Notes: generated by a model from the sequence alone, not told the origin. Counted from the first letter of the stretch, positions 28,206 through 51,925 are shown. The stretch is 64,000 nucleotides of DNA from Streptacidiphilus sp. 4-A2 (GCA_014284505.1 JAAFYY010000001.1:2480001-2544000), one strand, 5' to 3'. Made by a program: numbers and translations.

Positions 28206-29633
28206 TCAGCGGGGTTCGGCGGGGTTCAGCGGGAGGCGTACCTGGAAGCGGGTGTCGCCGGGTACGGACTCGACCTCAGGTCGCCGCCGTGCCGGTTGAC
28301 CACGATGCGCCAGGAGATGTCCAGGCCGAGCCCGGTGCCCTCGCCGACGGGTTTGGTGGTGAAGAACGGGTCGAAGACGCGGCCGCGGATGTCGGGAGGG
28401 ATTCCGGGGCCCGTGTCGCGGATCTCCACCAGCAGACGGTCGCCGTCCCGTGCGGTGTGCACGGTCAGGGTGCCGTCGGTGCCCTGGCTGTCGGGCCGAG
28501 ACGGCGTTGTCGATGAGGTTGGTCCACACCTGGTTGAGCTCGCCGGGTAGCACGGGATCGGGGGCAGCGAGCGGTCGTAGTCCTTGACGACGCGGATGCG
28601 TGGACCGATCTTCTGCGAGAGCATCACCAGCGTGCTGTCGAGCAGTTCGTGGACGTCGGCGGTGAGTTGCGGCGCCGGTCGAGTTGCGCGTACTGTTTGC
28701 CGCGAGGACCAGGGCCGAGACGCGGCTGGTCGAGTCCTCGATCTCGTTCATCAGCAGTTCGGTCTCGACGGTGCAGTTGAGCCAGCGCACGGCCGGGCCG
28801 AGGACGTCCGCCGGCAGGGTCGGGCGATGTGGTCCAGCCATTCGGTGCCGAGTCCGGCCTGCACGAATACCGGTGCGAGCTGCCATCCGTCCGCGATGTC
28901 GTGCCCGTCGAGCCAGTCAGGGCGTCCTCGTGATCGGCGGCCTGGAGCGGGCTGAGTTCCGGGGGCTGGGCGGTATGTTCGGCCACGCCCGCGTGGAGTT
29001 CGGTCAGGGCCTCCAGGGCCGCACGCCGGCGCGGGTCGGCCGCGATCTCACCGAGCCTGCGGTGCAACCCGGCGATCCTTTCCCTGAGCGCGGAGGCGGC
29101 CCGCGCGGCTGCCGCGGCCGGATTGTTGAGTTCGTGGGTGAGCCGGCGGTCAGCGACCCGAGGGCCAGCAGCCGCTCCCGCTGGCCGATCGCCTGCTGGG
29201 TGTTCTTGGCTCCGAAGAACAGCCCTTCCAGCAGGTGGACGGCCATGGGGAACCACTCGTGCATGATCTGCGCGAACGTGTCCGCGGGCAGGAGGAAGAA
29301 CCGTGAGGGCTCGGTGACGCGCATCGAGTTGTTGTACACCTGCGGCACCTGGTCGCCCAGATATGCCTGGAAGGCCCCGGCGTACACTCCCCGGTCGGAG
29401 CTCCGGGTGACATCGATGTCCTGGTCCCCGACCCGGCGCGAGATGATCAGCGTCCCCTCGGCGAGGACGAACAGGAACGCCGCCGGATCACCCTCCTGGT
29501 AGACGGAACCGGGGTCGAACCACTCCACGCGGCCTTCCCGGCACAGCCGCGCCAGCTGGTCGGAGTCGAGCTTCTCGAACAGGAAGAGCGAACGCAGCTC
29601 CTGCTCGTCGCAGCGAACCGGGCCGGCGGTCAT
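28206..29633 (-). CDS. Histidine kinase with N-terminal cyclic-nucleotide-binding domain, many frameshifts
   Basis: The ATG at 29633 overlaps the stop of the upstream oxidoreductase gene (ATGA). Residues 1-150 form a CAP_ED domain ([56 protein letters not shown]). After a frame change near 29145 comes the H-box [12 protein letters not shown], a helical dimerisation stretch, and further frame changes near 28905, 28815, 28690, 28500 and 28275. The ATPase end shows [24 protein letters not shown] G-boxes ([18 protein letters not shown]) and ends LPLNPAEPR at 28206. About 475 residues. The receiver domain it most likely serves is fused to the upstream gene product. Confidence 0.8.
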
Positions 29634-31302
29634 GACTGCTCCAGATAGCGGTGGGCGAGCATGACGGCCATGGCGCCCTCGCCGACCGCGGAGGCCACCC
29701 GTTTGGCGGATTCGGAGCGTGCGTCCCCTGCCACGAAGACTCCGGGCACATCTGTCTCCAGGTGGTACGGCGGCCGGTCCAGCGGCCATCCGGCCGGCGG
29801 GCGCCCGTCGGCCGTCAGGTCGGGTCCGGTCGGGATGAAGCCGTGCGAGTCCCGGCTCACCGTGCCCTCCAGCCAATCGGTCATCGGGGCCGCGCCGATG
29901 AACACGAACATCAGCTGCGCGTCGACCTGTTCGGTCTCCCCGCTCACGGTGTCGTGCAGGGTCAGCCCCTCCAGATGCTCCTTGCCATGGACGGCCGCCA
30001 CGACCGTGCCGGTGCGCACCGAGATCGTGGGGGCTTCCTCGACCCGCTCAAGCAGGTAGTGCGACATCGAGGCGGACAGCGACGATCCGCGTACCAGCAG
30101 GGTGACCGTCCTGGCGCCCCGGGACAGGAACATGGCGGCCTGGCCCGCGGAGTTCGCCCCGCCGACGATGTACACGTCCTGGCCCTGGCAGGCGGAGACC
30201 TCGGTCAGTGCCGAGCCGTAGTACAGCCCGCGTCCGGTCAGCTCGGCTGCTCCCGGCACGTCCAGCTGCCGGTAGGACACGCCGGTGGCGAGGATCACGC
30301 AGTGCGCCGAGATGGCGGAGCCGTCCGGGAACCGCAGTGTGCGGGCGGCGCCGTTCACCTCCAGCGCGGTGACCTGGCGCGTCGTCAGCAGCTCGGCGCC
30401 GAACTTCGCCGCCTGTCGGCGTGCCCGCTCCGTGAGCTGCGCGCCGGAGACGCCGTCGGGAAAGCCCAGGTAGTTCTCGATGCGTGAGCTCTGGCCCGCC
30501 TGGCCGCCGGTCGCCGAGCGTTCGACCAGGACCGTCCTCAGCCCTTCCGAGGCGCCGTACACGGCCGCGCCCAGGCCGGCCGGGCCGCCGCCGACGATCA
30601 CCAGGTCGTAGAAGTCGGACGCCGGGGTCGTCGAGAGTCCCACCCGCGTGGCCAGCTCCTGCTCCTGCGGTTCGACGAGTGCCGCACCGTCCGTAGTGAT
30701 CACCAGCGGCAGCCGCATCCCGTCCTGCCCCGCGGCGGAGAGCAGTCTGCGGCCCTCCGGCTCATCGGAGGAGTACCAGCGGTAGGGCACCTGGTTGCGG
30801 GCCAGGAACTCCCGGGTCTGCGAGGACTGCGCCGACCAGCGGTGGCCGACGACCTTGGTGATCCCCGCCTCCCGGCCTTCGGTGGTCCGCCAGGTCGCGA
30901 GCAGATCGTCCACCACGGGGTAGAGCTTCTCCTCCGGCGGCTCCCACGGCTTGAGCAGGTAGTGGTCGAGGTCGACGACGTTGATGGCATCGATCGCCGC
31001 GTCAGTGTCGGCGTAGGCGGTCAACAGCACCCGCCGCGCGGGAACAGGTCGAGGGCCTGCTCCAGGAACTCGATACCGTCCATCTGCGGCATGCGGTAGT
31101 CGGCCAGGATCACCGCCACCGGGGAGCCCCGCAGCTTCAGCTCGCGCAGGGCATCGAGCGCCGAATCGCCGGACTCGGCCCGAACCACGCGGTACTTGTC
31201 ACCGTAACGCCGGCGCAGGTCACGGGCAACGGAGCGGGACACCGCGGGATCGTCGTCCACGGTCAGAATGACGCTCCGCACGGTGTCGGTCAGCTCTGCC
31301 AT
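29630..31302 (-). CDS. Receiver domain fused to a glutaredoxin-like and a thioredoxin-reductase-like flavin domain
   Basis: Reading from the ATG at 31302 with one frame change near 31028 gives about 557 residues. Residues 1-120 form a response-regulator receiver: VILTVDDDPAVSRSVARDL, the phosphorylatable aspartate in VILADYRMPQMDG, then LLTAYADTDAAIDAINV and YLLKPWEPPEE. A thioredoxin/glutaredoxin-like segment follows (about residues 150-225). The rest is a pyridine-nucleotide-disulfide oxidoreductase: FAD motif LVIVGGGPAGLGAAVYGASE, NAD(P) motif VYIVGGANSAGQAAMFLSRG, and the terminal GVFVAGDARSESAKRVASAV. No CxxC is present where thioredoxin reductase has one. Coupled to the histidine kinase, it suggests redox output under phospho-control. 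Confidence 0.85.
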
Positions 31303-31626
31303 GTCACTCCACTCGGAACTCGTCCAGGGATGTCCGCGGGTCCTCCGTGGCGCACCCGCCGTCCATTGTCCTCGTCGATCACGGAAGCGGCCTGCTCATG
31401 CACTCCCATGCGGTACTCCCGGGACCCCTGGGCGCACTCGGCCCGGTGCTGTGCCCGCCCGGCCGCAGCGGTCCGCCCGCCGGGCCGTGCCGCCGTGGGA
31501 TCTGCGGGCCCGGCGGGAGCGGAGCACTCCGGCTGTCGCTCCCGGCGGTGCCGTGGAATTCTCGTCCTGGGAGCGGAACACCTGCTCCGAGCGTTGCCTC
31601 AGCATCCCGGGACAAAGGCGATCACC
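31303..31626. other. Divergent spacer between the oxidoreductase/kinase pair and the quinone oxidoreductase gene
   Basis: These 324 bases separate two divergent genes. Open frames here are arginine/proline-rich and not family-like. Promoters for both sides are expected; I could not place a convincing -35/-10 pair or dyad. Confidence 0.5.
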
Positions 31627-32571
31627 ATGCCCGACCTCACTCTTCCGACTGAAGCCAAGGCCGTCTCCTTCGCCGCGTACGGGGAAGCCGACGAACTGCG
31701 GTTCACCGACATGGCCGTCCCGCAGCCTGGTCCCGGACAGGTCCTGCTGCGGGTCGCCGCAGCCGCCGTCAACGCGTTCGACTGGAAGCTCCGGCGCGGA
31801 TTCCTCCAGGGGGCCTTCCCGGTGACCTTCCCGCACGTCCCGGGCCTGGAGTCGGCCGGAACGGTCGTCGCCACCGGTCCCGGGGCCGACTCCTGGCGGA
31901 TCGGCGACGAGGTGTTCGGCATGACGCTCGCCGCCTACGCCGAATACGCCGTCGCCGAGGCCGCCACCCTGGCGGCCAGGCCCGCCGACCTCCCGGTGAC
32001 GACCGCGGCGGGACTGCCGGTCGCCGCCGACACCGCCGTACGGGCCCTGCAGCCGCTGGACCTGAAGCCGGGCGAGATCCTGCTGATCCACGGCGCCGCC
32101 GGTGCGGTCGGCACCCTGGCGGTTCAGTTCGCGGTCGCGGACGGCGTCCGGGTGATCGGCACGGCGGGCGAGCGGGACCAGGAGGCGCTGCGCGAGCTGG
32201 GCGCCACGCCGGTGCGCTACGGCGACGGCGTCATCGACCGGGTCCGCGCCGCCGCGGCCGGTGATCCGGTGGCGGCGGTGCTGCACACCAGCGGCAACGG
32301 TGTCCTGGCGGACTCCGTCGCGCTGGTGGGTGGCCCGGGACGGGTGATCACCATCGCCGCCGCCGAGGAGGCGGGCCCGCTCGGGGTTGCCTTCACCGGT
32401 GGCGGCACCACCGAAACCGCCGTGGCGGGCCTGACCCGGGCGCTGGCGCTGCACGCGGCCGGCACCCTGTCGGCCCCGGTCCGCACCACGCTCCCGCTGG
32501 CGGACGCGTCCACCGCCCAGCGGCTCAGCGAGCAGGGCGGCGGCCGCGGCAAGATCGTCCTGCTGCCCTGA
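31627..32571 (+). CDS. Zinc-free NADP-dependent alcohol dehydrogenase / quinone oxidoreductase (MDR family)
   Basis: The ATG at 31627 opens an intact 314-residue frame. The GroES-like half contains AVSFAAYGEADELRFTDMAV, AAAVNAFDWKLRRGF and HVPGLESAGTVVATGPG. The Rossmann half has the nucleotide motif ILLIHGAAGAVGTLAVQFAV and ends GRGKIVLLP. The cysteines and histidines of zinc-dependent members are absent, so it belongs with NADPH:quinone oxidoreductases. It ends convergently to the sigma factor gene with a shared hairpin and is probably outside the antimycin cluster. Confidence 0.85.
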   Translation: MPDLTLPTEAKAVSFAAYGEADELRFTDMAVPQPGPGQVLLRVAAAAVNAFDWKLRRGFLQGAFPVTFPHVPGLESAGTVVATGPGADSWRIGDEVFGMTLAAYAEYAVAEAATLAARPADLPVTTAAGLPVAADTAVRALQPLDLKPGEILLIHGAAGAVGTLAVQFAVADGVRVIGTAGERDQEALRELGATPVRYGDGVIDRVRAAAAGDPVAAVLHTSGNGVLADSVALVGGPGRVITIAAAEEAGPLGVAFTGGGTTETAVAGLTRALALHAAGTLSAPVRTTLPLADASTAQRLSEQGGGRGKIVLLP

Positions 32572-32585
32572 CCGCGCTCGGCAGC

Positions 32586-32607
32586 GGAGCCCCGGAAGCC
32601 GGGCTCC
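32586..32607. terminator. Bidirectional hairpin between convergent genes
   Basis: GGAGCCCCGG (32586-32595) pairs with CCGGGCTCC (32599-32607), with one bulged base and a 3-base loop. It sits between the stop of the quinone oxidoreductase (32571) and the probable stop of the sigma factor gene (32620-32622). Confidence 0.7.
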
Positions 32608-32619
32608 TGTCGTCCGGGC

Positions 32620-33152
32620 CTACTTGGACGAGACCGGGGGTGCCAGGCGGCGTGGAAGTTGCGGCGTGCGCGGTGGAGCCGGGAGCGGACGGTGCCGACC
32701 GGTAAGTCGAGGGCGCAGGCTATCTCGTGCTCGTTCAGGCCGTACACCCCGCGCAGCACCAGGACCTCGCGGTGCTGGTCGGTGAGCCGGCCCATGGCGT
32801 CGGTGATGTGCACGCTGTCCAGCGGGTCACCCTCCACCGCGCGGTCGGTGAGGTCGTCGGTGGGGCCCTGGCTGAGCCGCCGGGAGGTGCGGACGGCCTC
32901 GCGGACGGTGACCGCGCGGACCCAGCCGTAGAAGGCGGTGGGTTCGCGCAGTCCGCGGATGCCGCGGAAGATCGCGAGCAGCGCCTCCTGGGCGGCGTCG
33001 GAGCTGTGCCGCTCGGCGATCGGCAGGCAGAGACGGCCGACGAACGGTTCGATGTGCAGCAGGATGTCGTTCATGGCGTCGCGGTCGCCGGCCTGAGCAC
33101 GCGGCAGCAGTGCGCCGGTGACCAAGGACTGCGAGTCGTAGGTCGTGGTCAT
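32620..33152 (-). CDS. antA: ECF RNA polymerase sigma factor of the antimycin cluster
   Basis: The ATG at 33152 gives a region-2 domain (AMNDILLHIEPFVGRLCLPI, AAQEALLAIFRGIRGL, TAFYGWVRAVTVREAVR) and a region-4 domain (MGRLTDQHREVLVLRGVYGL, NEHEIACALDLPVGTVRSRL, HRARRNF). After FHAAW the frame as written stays open to 32217 through unrelated codons; a single-base change near 32640 would give PPVSSK and a stop at 32620, which I prefer. In known antimycin producers AntA is an orphan sigma factor that switches on antGF and antHIJKLMNO. It follows antB by 74 bases, as an antBA unit. Its reported C-terminal Ala-Ala degron is not seen in either reading. Confidence 0.82.
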
Positions 33153-33226
33153 CTAAGCAGTGCTCCTGCACTCGGCCTGCGGGTAGGGGCGCCGACTGTT
33201 GCGGCCGTCCACCGAACGGCTCGGTT

Positions 33227-34512
33227 TCAGGCCTCTCTCGGCACCGGCTCGCCGGCGGACGTGAATCCGTCCAGCACGCGACGCAACTCGGAGGCGACCG
33301 AGTCGATCTGACGGTCCGTGAAACACGCCTTGCTGTAGGGGATCCCGATGTCGAGGCAGCCGTCGAAGGAGACCACACAGGCCATCAGCGGACCACGGCC
33401 GGCCTCGGGGTGGTAGTTCTCCCTGGCCGGAACCAGCCGCACATCGGTGATCTCGACGCCCTCGGGGCCGGGGGGCCGGACACCGGTCCCATGTTGGTCA
33501 CGATGACACTTGTGGCCAGCAGCCAGGGGTACTCGACCAGCCGGGGCATGATCCGCAACTCCTGGAGGAAGTCGCCACGCCCGATGGCGGCGTGCAGATC
33601 GTCGTTGACCTGCCGGGCCAGTGCCACCGGGTCGCTCTGCGCCGTGACCTCCAGCACGTCCACGCAGGAGGCGACGGCAGGGACCATGACCTCCGGGGAC
33701 AGCGGCGGGTCCAGCCGGGTACGCAGGTCCACCGGCGACAGCAGGCCGAGGGTGCGGGCCTCCGGGCCCAGCTGCCGCTGCACGGCGAGCAACGCGGCCG
33801 CGGCCACCAGACCGTGGACGGACACCCGGTGTTCCTTGGCCGCCTGCCGCAGCCGTGCCGTCTGCTCGGCCGGCAACTGAATCCGCCGTATCGTCAACTC
33901 CCGTTCACCTGCGGGCAGTTCGATACCAGCCGCCTGGTAGGGCAGGAAGTCCAGCCGGCGGCCGCGGGCCCGCTCGATCCGGCTGTCCAGATACTCCTGG
34001 GTCTCCTGCTCCGACGCGGCGGGCAGGAGGTCGGTGACCGGGACGGGCTGACTGCCGTGGTGGTCGGCGGCCGGCGGCGACCCGCCTTCGACCAGCCGGG
34101 TGTAGCCGCGCCACCAGGCGTTGAACAGGGCGATCGCGCTGTGCCCGTCGGTGATGGTGTGGTCCACACTCAGCACCACGCCGTACTCGCCCCCGCCTTC
34201 GCCCCGCAGCAGCACGGCTCGTACCAGCGGGCCGCCCACCGGCAGGGGGGTGTTGAACTCCTCGATGAAGCTGTCGGCACCGAGCTGCCGCACCAGCAGT
34301 CCCGGCACCTCGTGCTCCGCCAGCGGTTGCAGCACCAACTGCCCGTCCTCGTCGGCGATCCGGCAGCGCAGTGAGGGGTGCTCGGCGAGCTTGGCGGCGA
34401 ATGCCTCAGCGAACAGGCCCTCGTCGAGGTCGCCGCGGACCGAGCAGGAAAGCACGGCACGGCTTCGCTGCGCGACGTAGAGCACCTCACTGGGACAGAG
34501 CTGGCGGGACAT
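33227..34512 (-). CDS. antB: Antimycin C8 O-acyltransferase, condensation-domain fold, one frameshift
   Basis: The ATG at 34512 follows AGAAAGG. The protein (about 427 residues) belongs to the PapA5/condensation superfamily: SVDHTITDGHSAIALFNAWW contains the HxxxDG-type active site near residue 125, and VSVHGLVAAAALLAVQRQLG, LGLLSPVDLRTRLDPPLS and ATSVIVTNMGPVSG follow. The frame changes near 33465, continuing VEITDVRLVPARENYHPEAG. In antimycin biosynthesis AntB transfers varied acyl groups from CoA to the C-8 hydroxyl, which creates the natural family of antimycin acyl variants. It is transcribed away from antC and ahead of antA. Confidence 0.87.
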
Positions 34513-35293
34513 CAGCGGGCCTTTCTTCTCTTGGCCGTACGGCGCGAAGACATAAGTCCCCGCAAGCTTTGGATTTTTAGCCGATTCGGGCTCGCCGAGG
34601 TGATACCGGCAGCAGAAACGCACACACGGTGAAAACGGGGCGGCAGGCAGGACCACAGCCTGAAAATGAGGAGACTCGGCGATAGTGGGCGAGCTGATGA
34701 CCGGTGCGGGCGGAGATCTCGATCGTGTTCATTCAAGCGGAATCGCCACAGACTGCGCAAGGGGCTCCTGACTGCCCGGCCGTACCGCACGTTCTGCCAG
34801 GACTCACTGACGTTCAGTCAACACAGCTGGTGGAAAACGGTGCACAATGCATATTCCATGAGCACATGCGGAGTCAGGACTCCTCCTCCGGCTCCGACGG
34901 ACGACCGGATGACGGCCGAATCCAGGCGGAAGCGGCCGAAAAAGGCCGCCACCGGAACCGACCGGAACCGGACAGACCCGTTCCAGAAATGCCCCCGCCG
35001 GGGGACGGACGAAGCGGCGGGCAAGAAAAGGATCCCTTGACGGTTGGCAGAATCTTCGTGCAGGGTTCAGTCAGGGCAGCATCGCCCGGCCGCAGAACTC
35101 ACGGATTTCCGGAAGTGCCGCATACTCCGGCATTCACGTGGCGTGATGAGGTATTTCCCGGGGTGTCCCCCGTGCGGCCGGCGCGGGTTGTTCCCGCGCA
35201 GATCACCAGGGCGGTACACCACCCCGAGCCATCACCGCGACCACCGCGACCACCATCGAAGACCACCGCAGACGCCTACTGAGGGTTGGTTCC
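34513..35293. other. Divergent antB/antC control region
   Basis: This 781-base spacer is locally AT-richer than its surroundings (for example 34540-34660 and 34800-34870) and carries the promoters of antBA and antCDE. Open frames on the plus strand (34666-35040 and 34704-35282) have atypical composition and no family features, so I do not call them. A short dyad ACTGA-CGT-TCAGT lies at 34806-34818. No AntA-type promoter could be identified by eye. Confidence 0.55.
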
Positions 35294-48099
<12,806 letters not shown>

Positions 48100-48196
48100 C
48101 CGGCGTCCGGGCGACCCGGGTCCGGGTGATCACACACTCCTTCCCTCCCTGTTCCACCGCAGACCATCACCGCCCTCGCACCGTCAGGAGCCTTTC

Positions 48197-49419
48197 GTGA
48201 CCGCAGACCTGTACGAGCTCGGGGACACGCCCCCGCTCGGCCAGATCCCCAAGCGCATGTACGCCTCCGTGATCCGCCCCGAGCGCTACGGCCGGCCCGT
48301 GGACGCCTTCCGCACCGAGGTCGTGGACGTGCCGCCGGTCGGCCGCGGCCAGGTGCTGATCAACGTCATGGCGGCAGGCGTGAACTACAACAACGTCTGG
48401 GCCTCGCTGGGAGAACCGCTCGACGTGATCGCCGCCCGCAAGAAGCGCGGGGCGACCGAGGACTTCCACATCGGCGGCTCCGACGCGTCCGGCGTGGTCT
48501 GGGCCCTCGGCGAGGACGTGCGCGGACTGAACGTCGGCGACGAGATCGTGCTGCTCGGCGTCACCTGGGACGAGAGCGCCGAGGACATCCGGCTCGGCGC
48601 CGACCCCTGCACCTCCAGCTCGCAGACGGTCTGGGGCTACGAGGACAACTACGGCTCCTTCGCGCAGTTCGCGGTGGTCGACGCCTACCAGTGCCATCCC
48701 AAGCCCAAGCGGCTGTCCTGGGCCGAGGCGGCCTGCTACATGGCCTGCGGCGCCACCGCCTACCGCCAGCTGTTCGGCTGGGAGCCGCACACCGTCCGCC
48801 CGGGGACCCGGTGCTGATCTGGGGCGGTGCCGGCGGCCTCGGCTGCATGGCGATCCAGCTGGTACGCCAGGCCGGCGGCATCCCGATCGCGGTGGTGTCC
48901 AGCGACGAGCGCGGCGAGTACTGCATGCAGCTGGGGGCCAAGGGCTACCTCAACCGCCGCGACTTCGACCACTGGGGGCGGCTGCCGGACACCACGGACG
49001 ACCAGGCCATGGCCGAGTGGCTCAAGGGCGCGCGGGCGTTCGGCCGCGCCTTCTGGGACGTGCTCGGCGAGCGCCGGGCGCCCAGGGTCGTGCTGGAGCA
49101 CTCCGGCGCGGACACCGTCCCCACCTCGATGTACCTGTGCGACAACGCCGGGATGGTGGTCATCTGCGGCGGCACCACCGGCTACAACGGCGACGTGGAC
49201 CTGCGGTTCCTGTGGATGCGGCAGAAGCGGCTGCAGGGCTCGCACGTGGCCAGCGCCCGCGAGGCCCGCGAGGTGACCACGCTGATCGCCCAGGGCCTGA
49301 TCGACCCCTGCCTGTCGCTGACCATGGGCTTCGAGGAGATCGGCAAGGCGCACCAGCTGATGCACGACAACCAGCACCCGGCCGGGAACATGGCCGTCCT
49401 GGTCAACGCGACTTCCTGA
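48197..49419 (+). CDS. antE: Crotonyl-CoA carboxylase/reductase supplying alkylmalonyl-CoA, one frameshift
   Basis: The GTG at 48197 follows CAGGAG. About 407 residues with a frame change near 48805. CCR features: MYASVIRPERYGRPVDAF, VNYNNVWASLGEPLDV, FHIGGSDASGVVWALGEDV, GYEDNYGSFAQFAVVDAYQC, the NADPH loop WGGAGGLGCMAIQL, and SHVASAREAREVT. The enzyme reductively carboxylates alpha,beta-unsaturated acyl-CoAs to branched malonyl-CoAs, giving the variable C-7 alkyl side chain of antimycins. It lies 98 bases after antD on the same strand, completing the antCDE unit. Confidence 0.92.
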
Positions 49420-49450
49420 CGGGAGCTGCCAGGTGGGCGGCGTCCGGGCG

Positions 49451-50198
49451 TCAGCGCGCGGACGCCGCCGTCCAGCTGAAGACCCCCGGCCCGGCCCGGT
49501 GCACCCGCACCCTGAGCACCCGGCCGGGCAGTCGCTGCGGCCACACCAGAAAGCCGCCGGGGACCGCACGGGTGGCCAGGTCGAGCAGGACGGCGGGGGC
49601 CAGGGCCGGCGGCAGCAGTGCCGCGAACGCCTTGAACGCCGCCTCCTTGGCGGAGAACGCCGCCAGCAGCCGCTGCTGCGCGGCGGCCGGCCCGGCCGTC
49701 TCCGCGACGCGGTCCAGCCAGTCGACCGCGGCCGGGTCCAGCACGATATGGGCGCTCTGCAGCGGTAGCCCGCGCAGCTCCAGGTCGCAGCCGAGGGCCC
49801 GCACCCGGGCGCCCGGTCCGGCGACGGCCACCGCCAGGCCCCGGAGTGGCTGATCGAGCCCGCGCAGCCCGGTGGCGGCAGTGGCCGCCTGCCCTGTCGC
49901 AGCACCTCCGCCTGCGGCAGGCGCGCGGCGGCCAGCGCCCGGTGCATCGCCAGGCGCCCGGCCAGGAAGTCGCGGCGGCGCAGCGCCGGCATCCCCGCCG
50001 CCGACTCCAGCTCCCGGGGACCGGCGAGCGCCTCGGCCTCGGGCTCGTCCGTCCGGGCGAGGCCCAGGGCCGCTCCCGGGCCGCCGAGCTCCGCCGCAGC
50101 GACGCCAACGCCTCTTCCACGCAGGCGAGTCCGGCGTCGGCCGGCGCCCCGCGCCGCCGGCCGGCCGGTGGGCGGGGCGCGGCGGACAGGTCAGGCAC
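49451..50198 (-). CDS. antQ: 4'-phosphopantetheinyl transferase, frameshifted
   Basis: The GTG at 50198 overlaps the antF stop by eight bases. The protein is readable as about 250 residues with frame changes near 50085 and 49850. Family features are RDFLAGRLAMHRALA, GSISHSG, LGCDLELRGLPLQSA and the diagnostic AAFSAKEAAFKAFAALLP (W/F-S-x-K-E). It would activate the carrier domains of AntC, AntD and AntG. antQ is present only in some antimycin clusters, so with antP this locus is of the long form. It converges on antE with a 31-base gap. Confidence 0.85.
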
Positions 50199-51662
50199 GC
50201 AGCAGCTTCTTGAGGATCTTGCCCGCCGGATTGCGCGGCACCTGGTCGACGAACTCGATCCGCTGCGGACGCTTGTACGGGGCCAGCTGGTCCGCCAGGT
50301 GGCGCTGCAGCTCGGCCGCGGTGGTGCCCTCCTCGGCCGCGACGAAGGCCAGCGGCACTTCGCCGTAGTCCCGGTCGGCGATGCCCAGCACCGCCGCGTC
50401 GCGCACCGCCGGGTGGGTGCACAGCGCCCGCTCGATCTCCGACGGGTAGATGTTCTGCCCGGCCCGGACGATCAGGTCCTTGCTGCGGTCGACCAGGTGC
50501 AGGAAGCCGTCCTGGTCGACGAACCCCAGGTCGCCGGTGCGGATCCAGCCGTCCGGGGTGGTGATCTCGGCGGTGGCGGCCGCGTTGTCCAGTAGCCGCG
50601 CATCACTCCGGGACCGCGCACGCAGATCTCCCCGATGACACCGGGGTCCAGTTCCTCGTCCAGCACGCCGAGCGCCCGCGCCGACATCCCCGGGATTGAC
50701 CCGCCCGGCCGGCAGCGACTGCACGGCCGGTCCGGGTTCCGGGTGCTCGGCGGGCCCGAGGGTCACGAACGGGCCGCCGACCTCGGTCATCCCGTACACC
50801 TGCCGGAACCCGCAGCCGAGGCGCCGCACGGCCTCGGTGTAGATGTCCATGGGCATGGGGGCGGCGCCGTAGAGGATCTCCCGCAGGGTCGACAGGTCGG
50901 TCCGGTCGGCCGCCTTGGCCTGGAGCAGGAAGCGCAGCATCTGCGGGACCAGCCACATGTGCGTGGCGCGGTTGTCCTCGATCGCGGCCAGGGCCGCCTG
51001 CGGGGTGAAGCCGGGCAGCAGCACCACGGTCGCCCCGGCCGCCAGGTAGGTCAGCGAGACGACCATGCTGCCGTGGTACAGCGGGCAGCAGTTGACCAGC
51101 ACCATGTCGTCGGTGGGTGCGGCCACGGCCAGCCAGCCGAGCGCGATCGCCCGGAAGGAGGCGTGGTCCACGGTGACGCCCTTGGCCTGGCCGGTGGTCG
51201 CCGAGGTGTGCAGGATCGCGGCCAGGGCGTCGTCCGGGACGTCGGCCGGCTCCGGCCCGCCGTCGCTGCCCAGTGCCGCGAACTCCTTGTCGTCCAGCGG
51301 GATCCGCAGCCGCACCGGCAGGTCCGGGTGCCGGGCGAGCAGGCTGTCCTCGCCGATCACCGCGACCACTCCGGCACGCTCCACGATGCCGCCGACCTCG
51401 GCGGGGGTGAGGCTGTGGTTGAGCGGTACGAAGAGCGCGCCGATCCGGGCCAGCGCGAAGTACGACTCCAGCACCTCGATCCGGTCCAGCGACAGCACCG
51501 CCACCCGGTCCCCGGCGCGATCCCCAGCGCCGCCAGGCCCCTGGCCAGCTCAATCGTCCGGTCGTGGAGCTGCGACCAGGTCACCGACCGGCGCTCGTCG
51601 ACCAGGGCGGTGCGCCCCGGGTAGCACTGGCGGTTGCGCGCCAGTAACTGGGTCAGCCACAT
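50191..51662 (-). CDS. antF: Aryl (anthranilate) acyl-adenylating ligase, frameshifted
   Basis: The ATG at 51662 shares a base with the antG stop (TGATG). About 490 residues with frame changes near 51515, 50705 and 50600. ANL motifs: ILHTSATTGQAKGVTVDH near residue 170, QVYGMTEVGGPF near 310, IRTGDLGFVDQDGFL, VRAGQNIYPSEIE, and the C-terminal NPAGKILKKLLRA. In the antimycin pathway AntF activates anthranilate and loads it onto the free carrier protein AntG. Order antG-antF-antQ, all overlapping, indicates one transcript. Confidence 0.9.
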
Positions 51663-51925
51663 CAGGAGGCCTCCCCGGCGGCGCTGCCGGTACCGGCGGC
51701 GGCGCCGCGCTCGGCCAGGAAGCGTTCGTAGTCGGCGATGCTCGACAGGTTCTCCATGTCCTGGGCGGTGACCTCCTGCCCGGTGCGCTGCTCGATCAGC
51801 AGGACCAACCGGACCAGGTCCCCCGAGTCGATGCCGCTGGCGCTGAGGTCGTCGTCGTCGCCGACGGCGTCGGCGAACTCCGGCGTCCCGGTCAGCTCGA
51901 CGAGCATCGTCCTGATGGCGCTCAT
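51662..51925 (-). CDS. antG: Free-standing acyl carrier protein for anthranilate
   Basis: An intact 87-residue protein from the ATG at 51925, with GAGAGGGG upstream; the frame extends to 51973 but those codons are arginine-rich. The carrier serine lies in DDLSASGIDSGDLVRLVLLI, where the usual DSL is DSG. The C-terminus is alanine/glycine-rich. AntG holds anthranilate while the AntHIJKL oxygenase acts and then delivers the starter to AntC. It is divergent from antH across 252 bases that should hold two AntA-dependent promoters. Confidence 0.88.
   Translation of the reverse strand: MSAIRTMLVELTGTPEFADAVGDDDDLSASGIDSGDLVRLVLLIEQRTGQEVTAQDMENLSSIADYERFLAERGAAAGTGSAAGEAS

Noticed and set aside
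35037..35066. TTGACG as the -35 of an antC promoter
   Set aside because: No acceptable -10 sequence lies 16-19 bases downstream.
34666..35282. Open frames of 124 and 192 codons in the antB/antC spacer
   Set aside because: Composition is unlike coding sequence of this genome, the two overlap in different frames, and no motif or ribosome binding site supports either.
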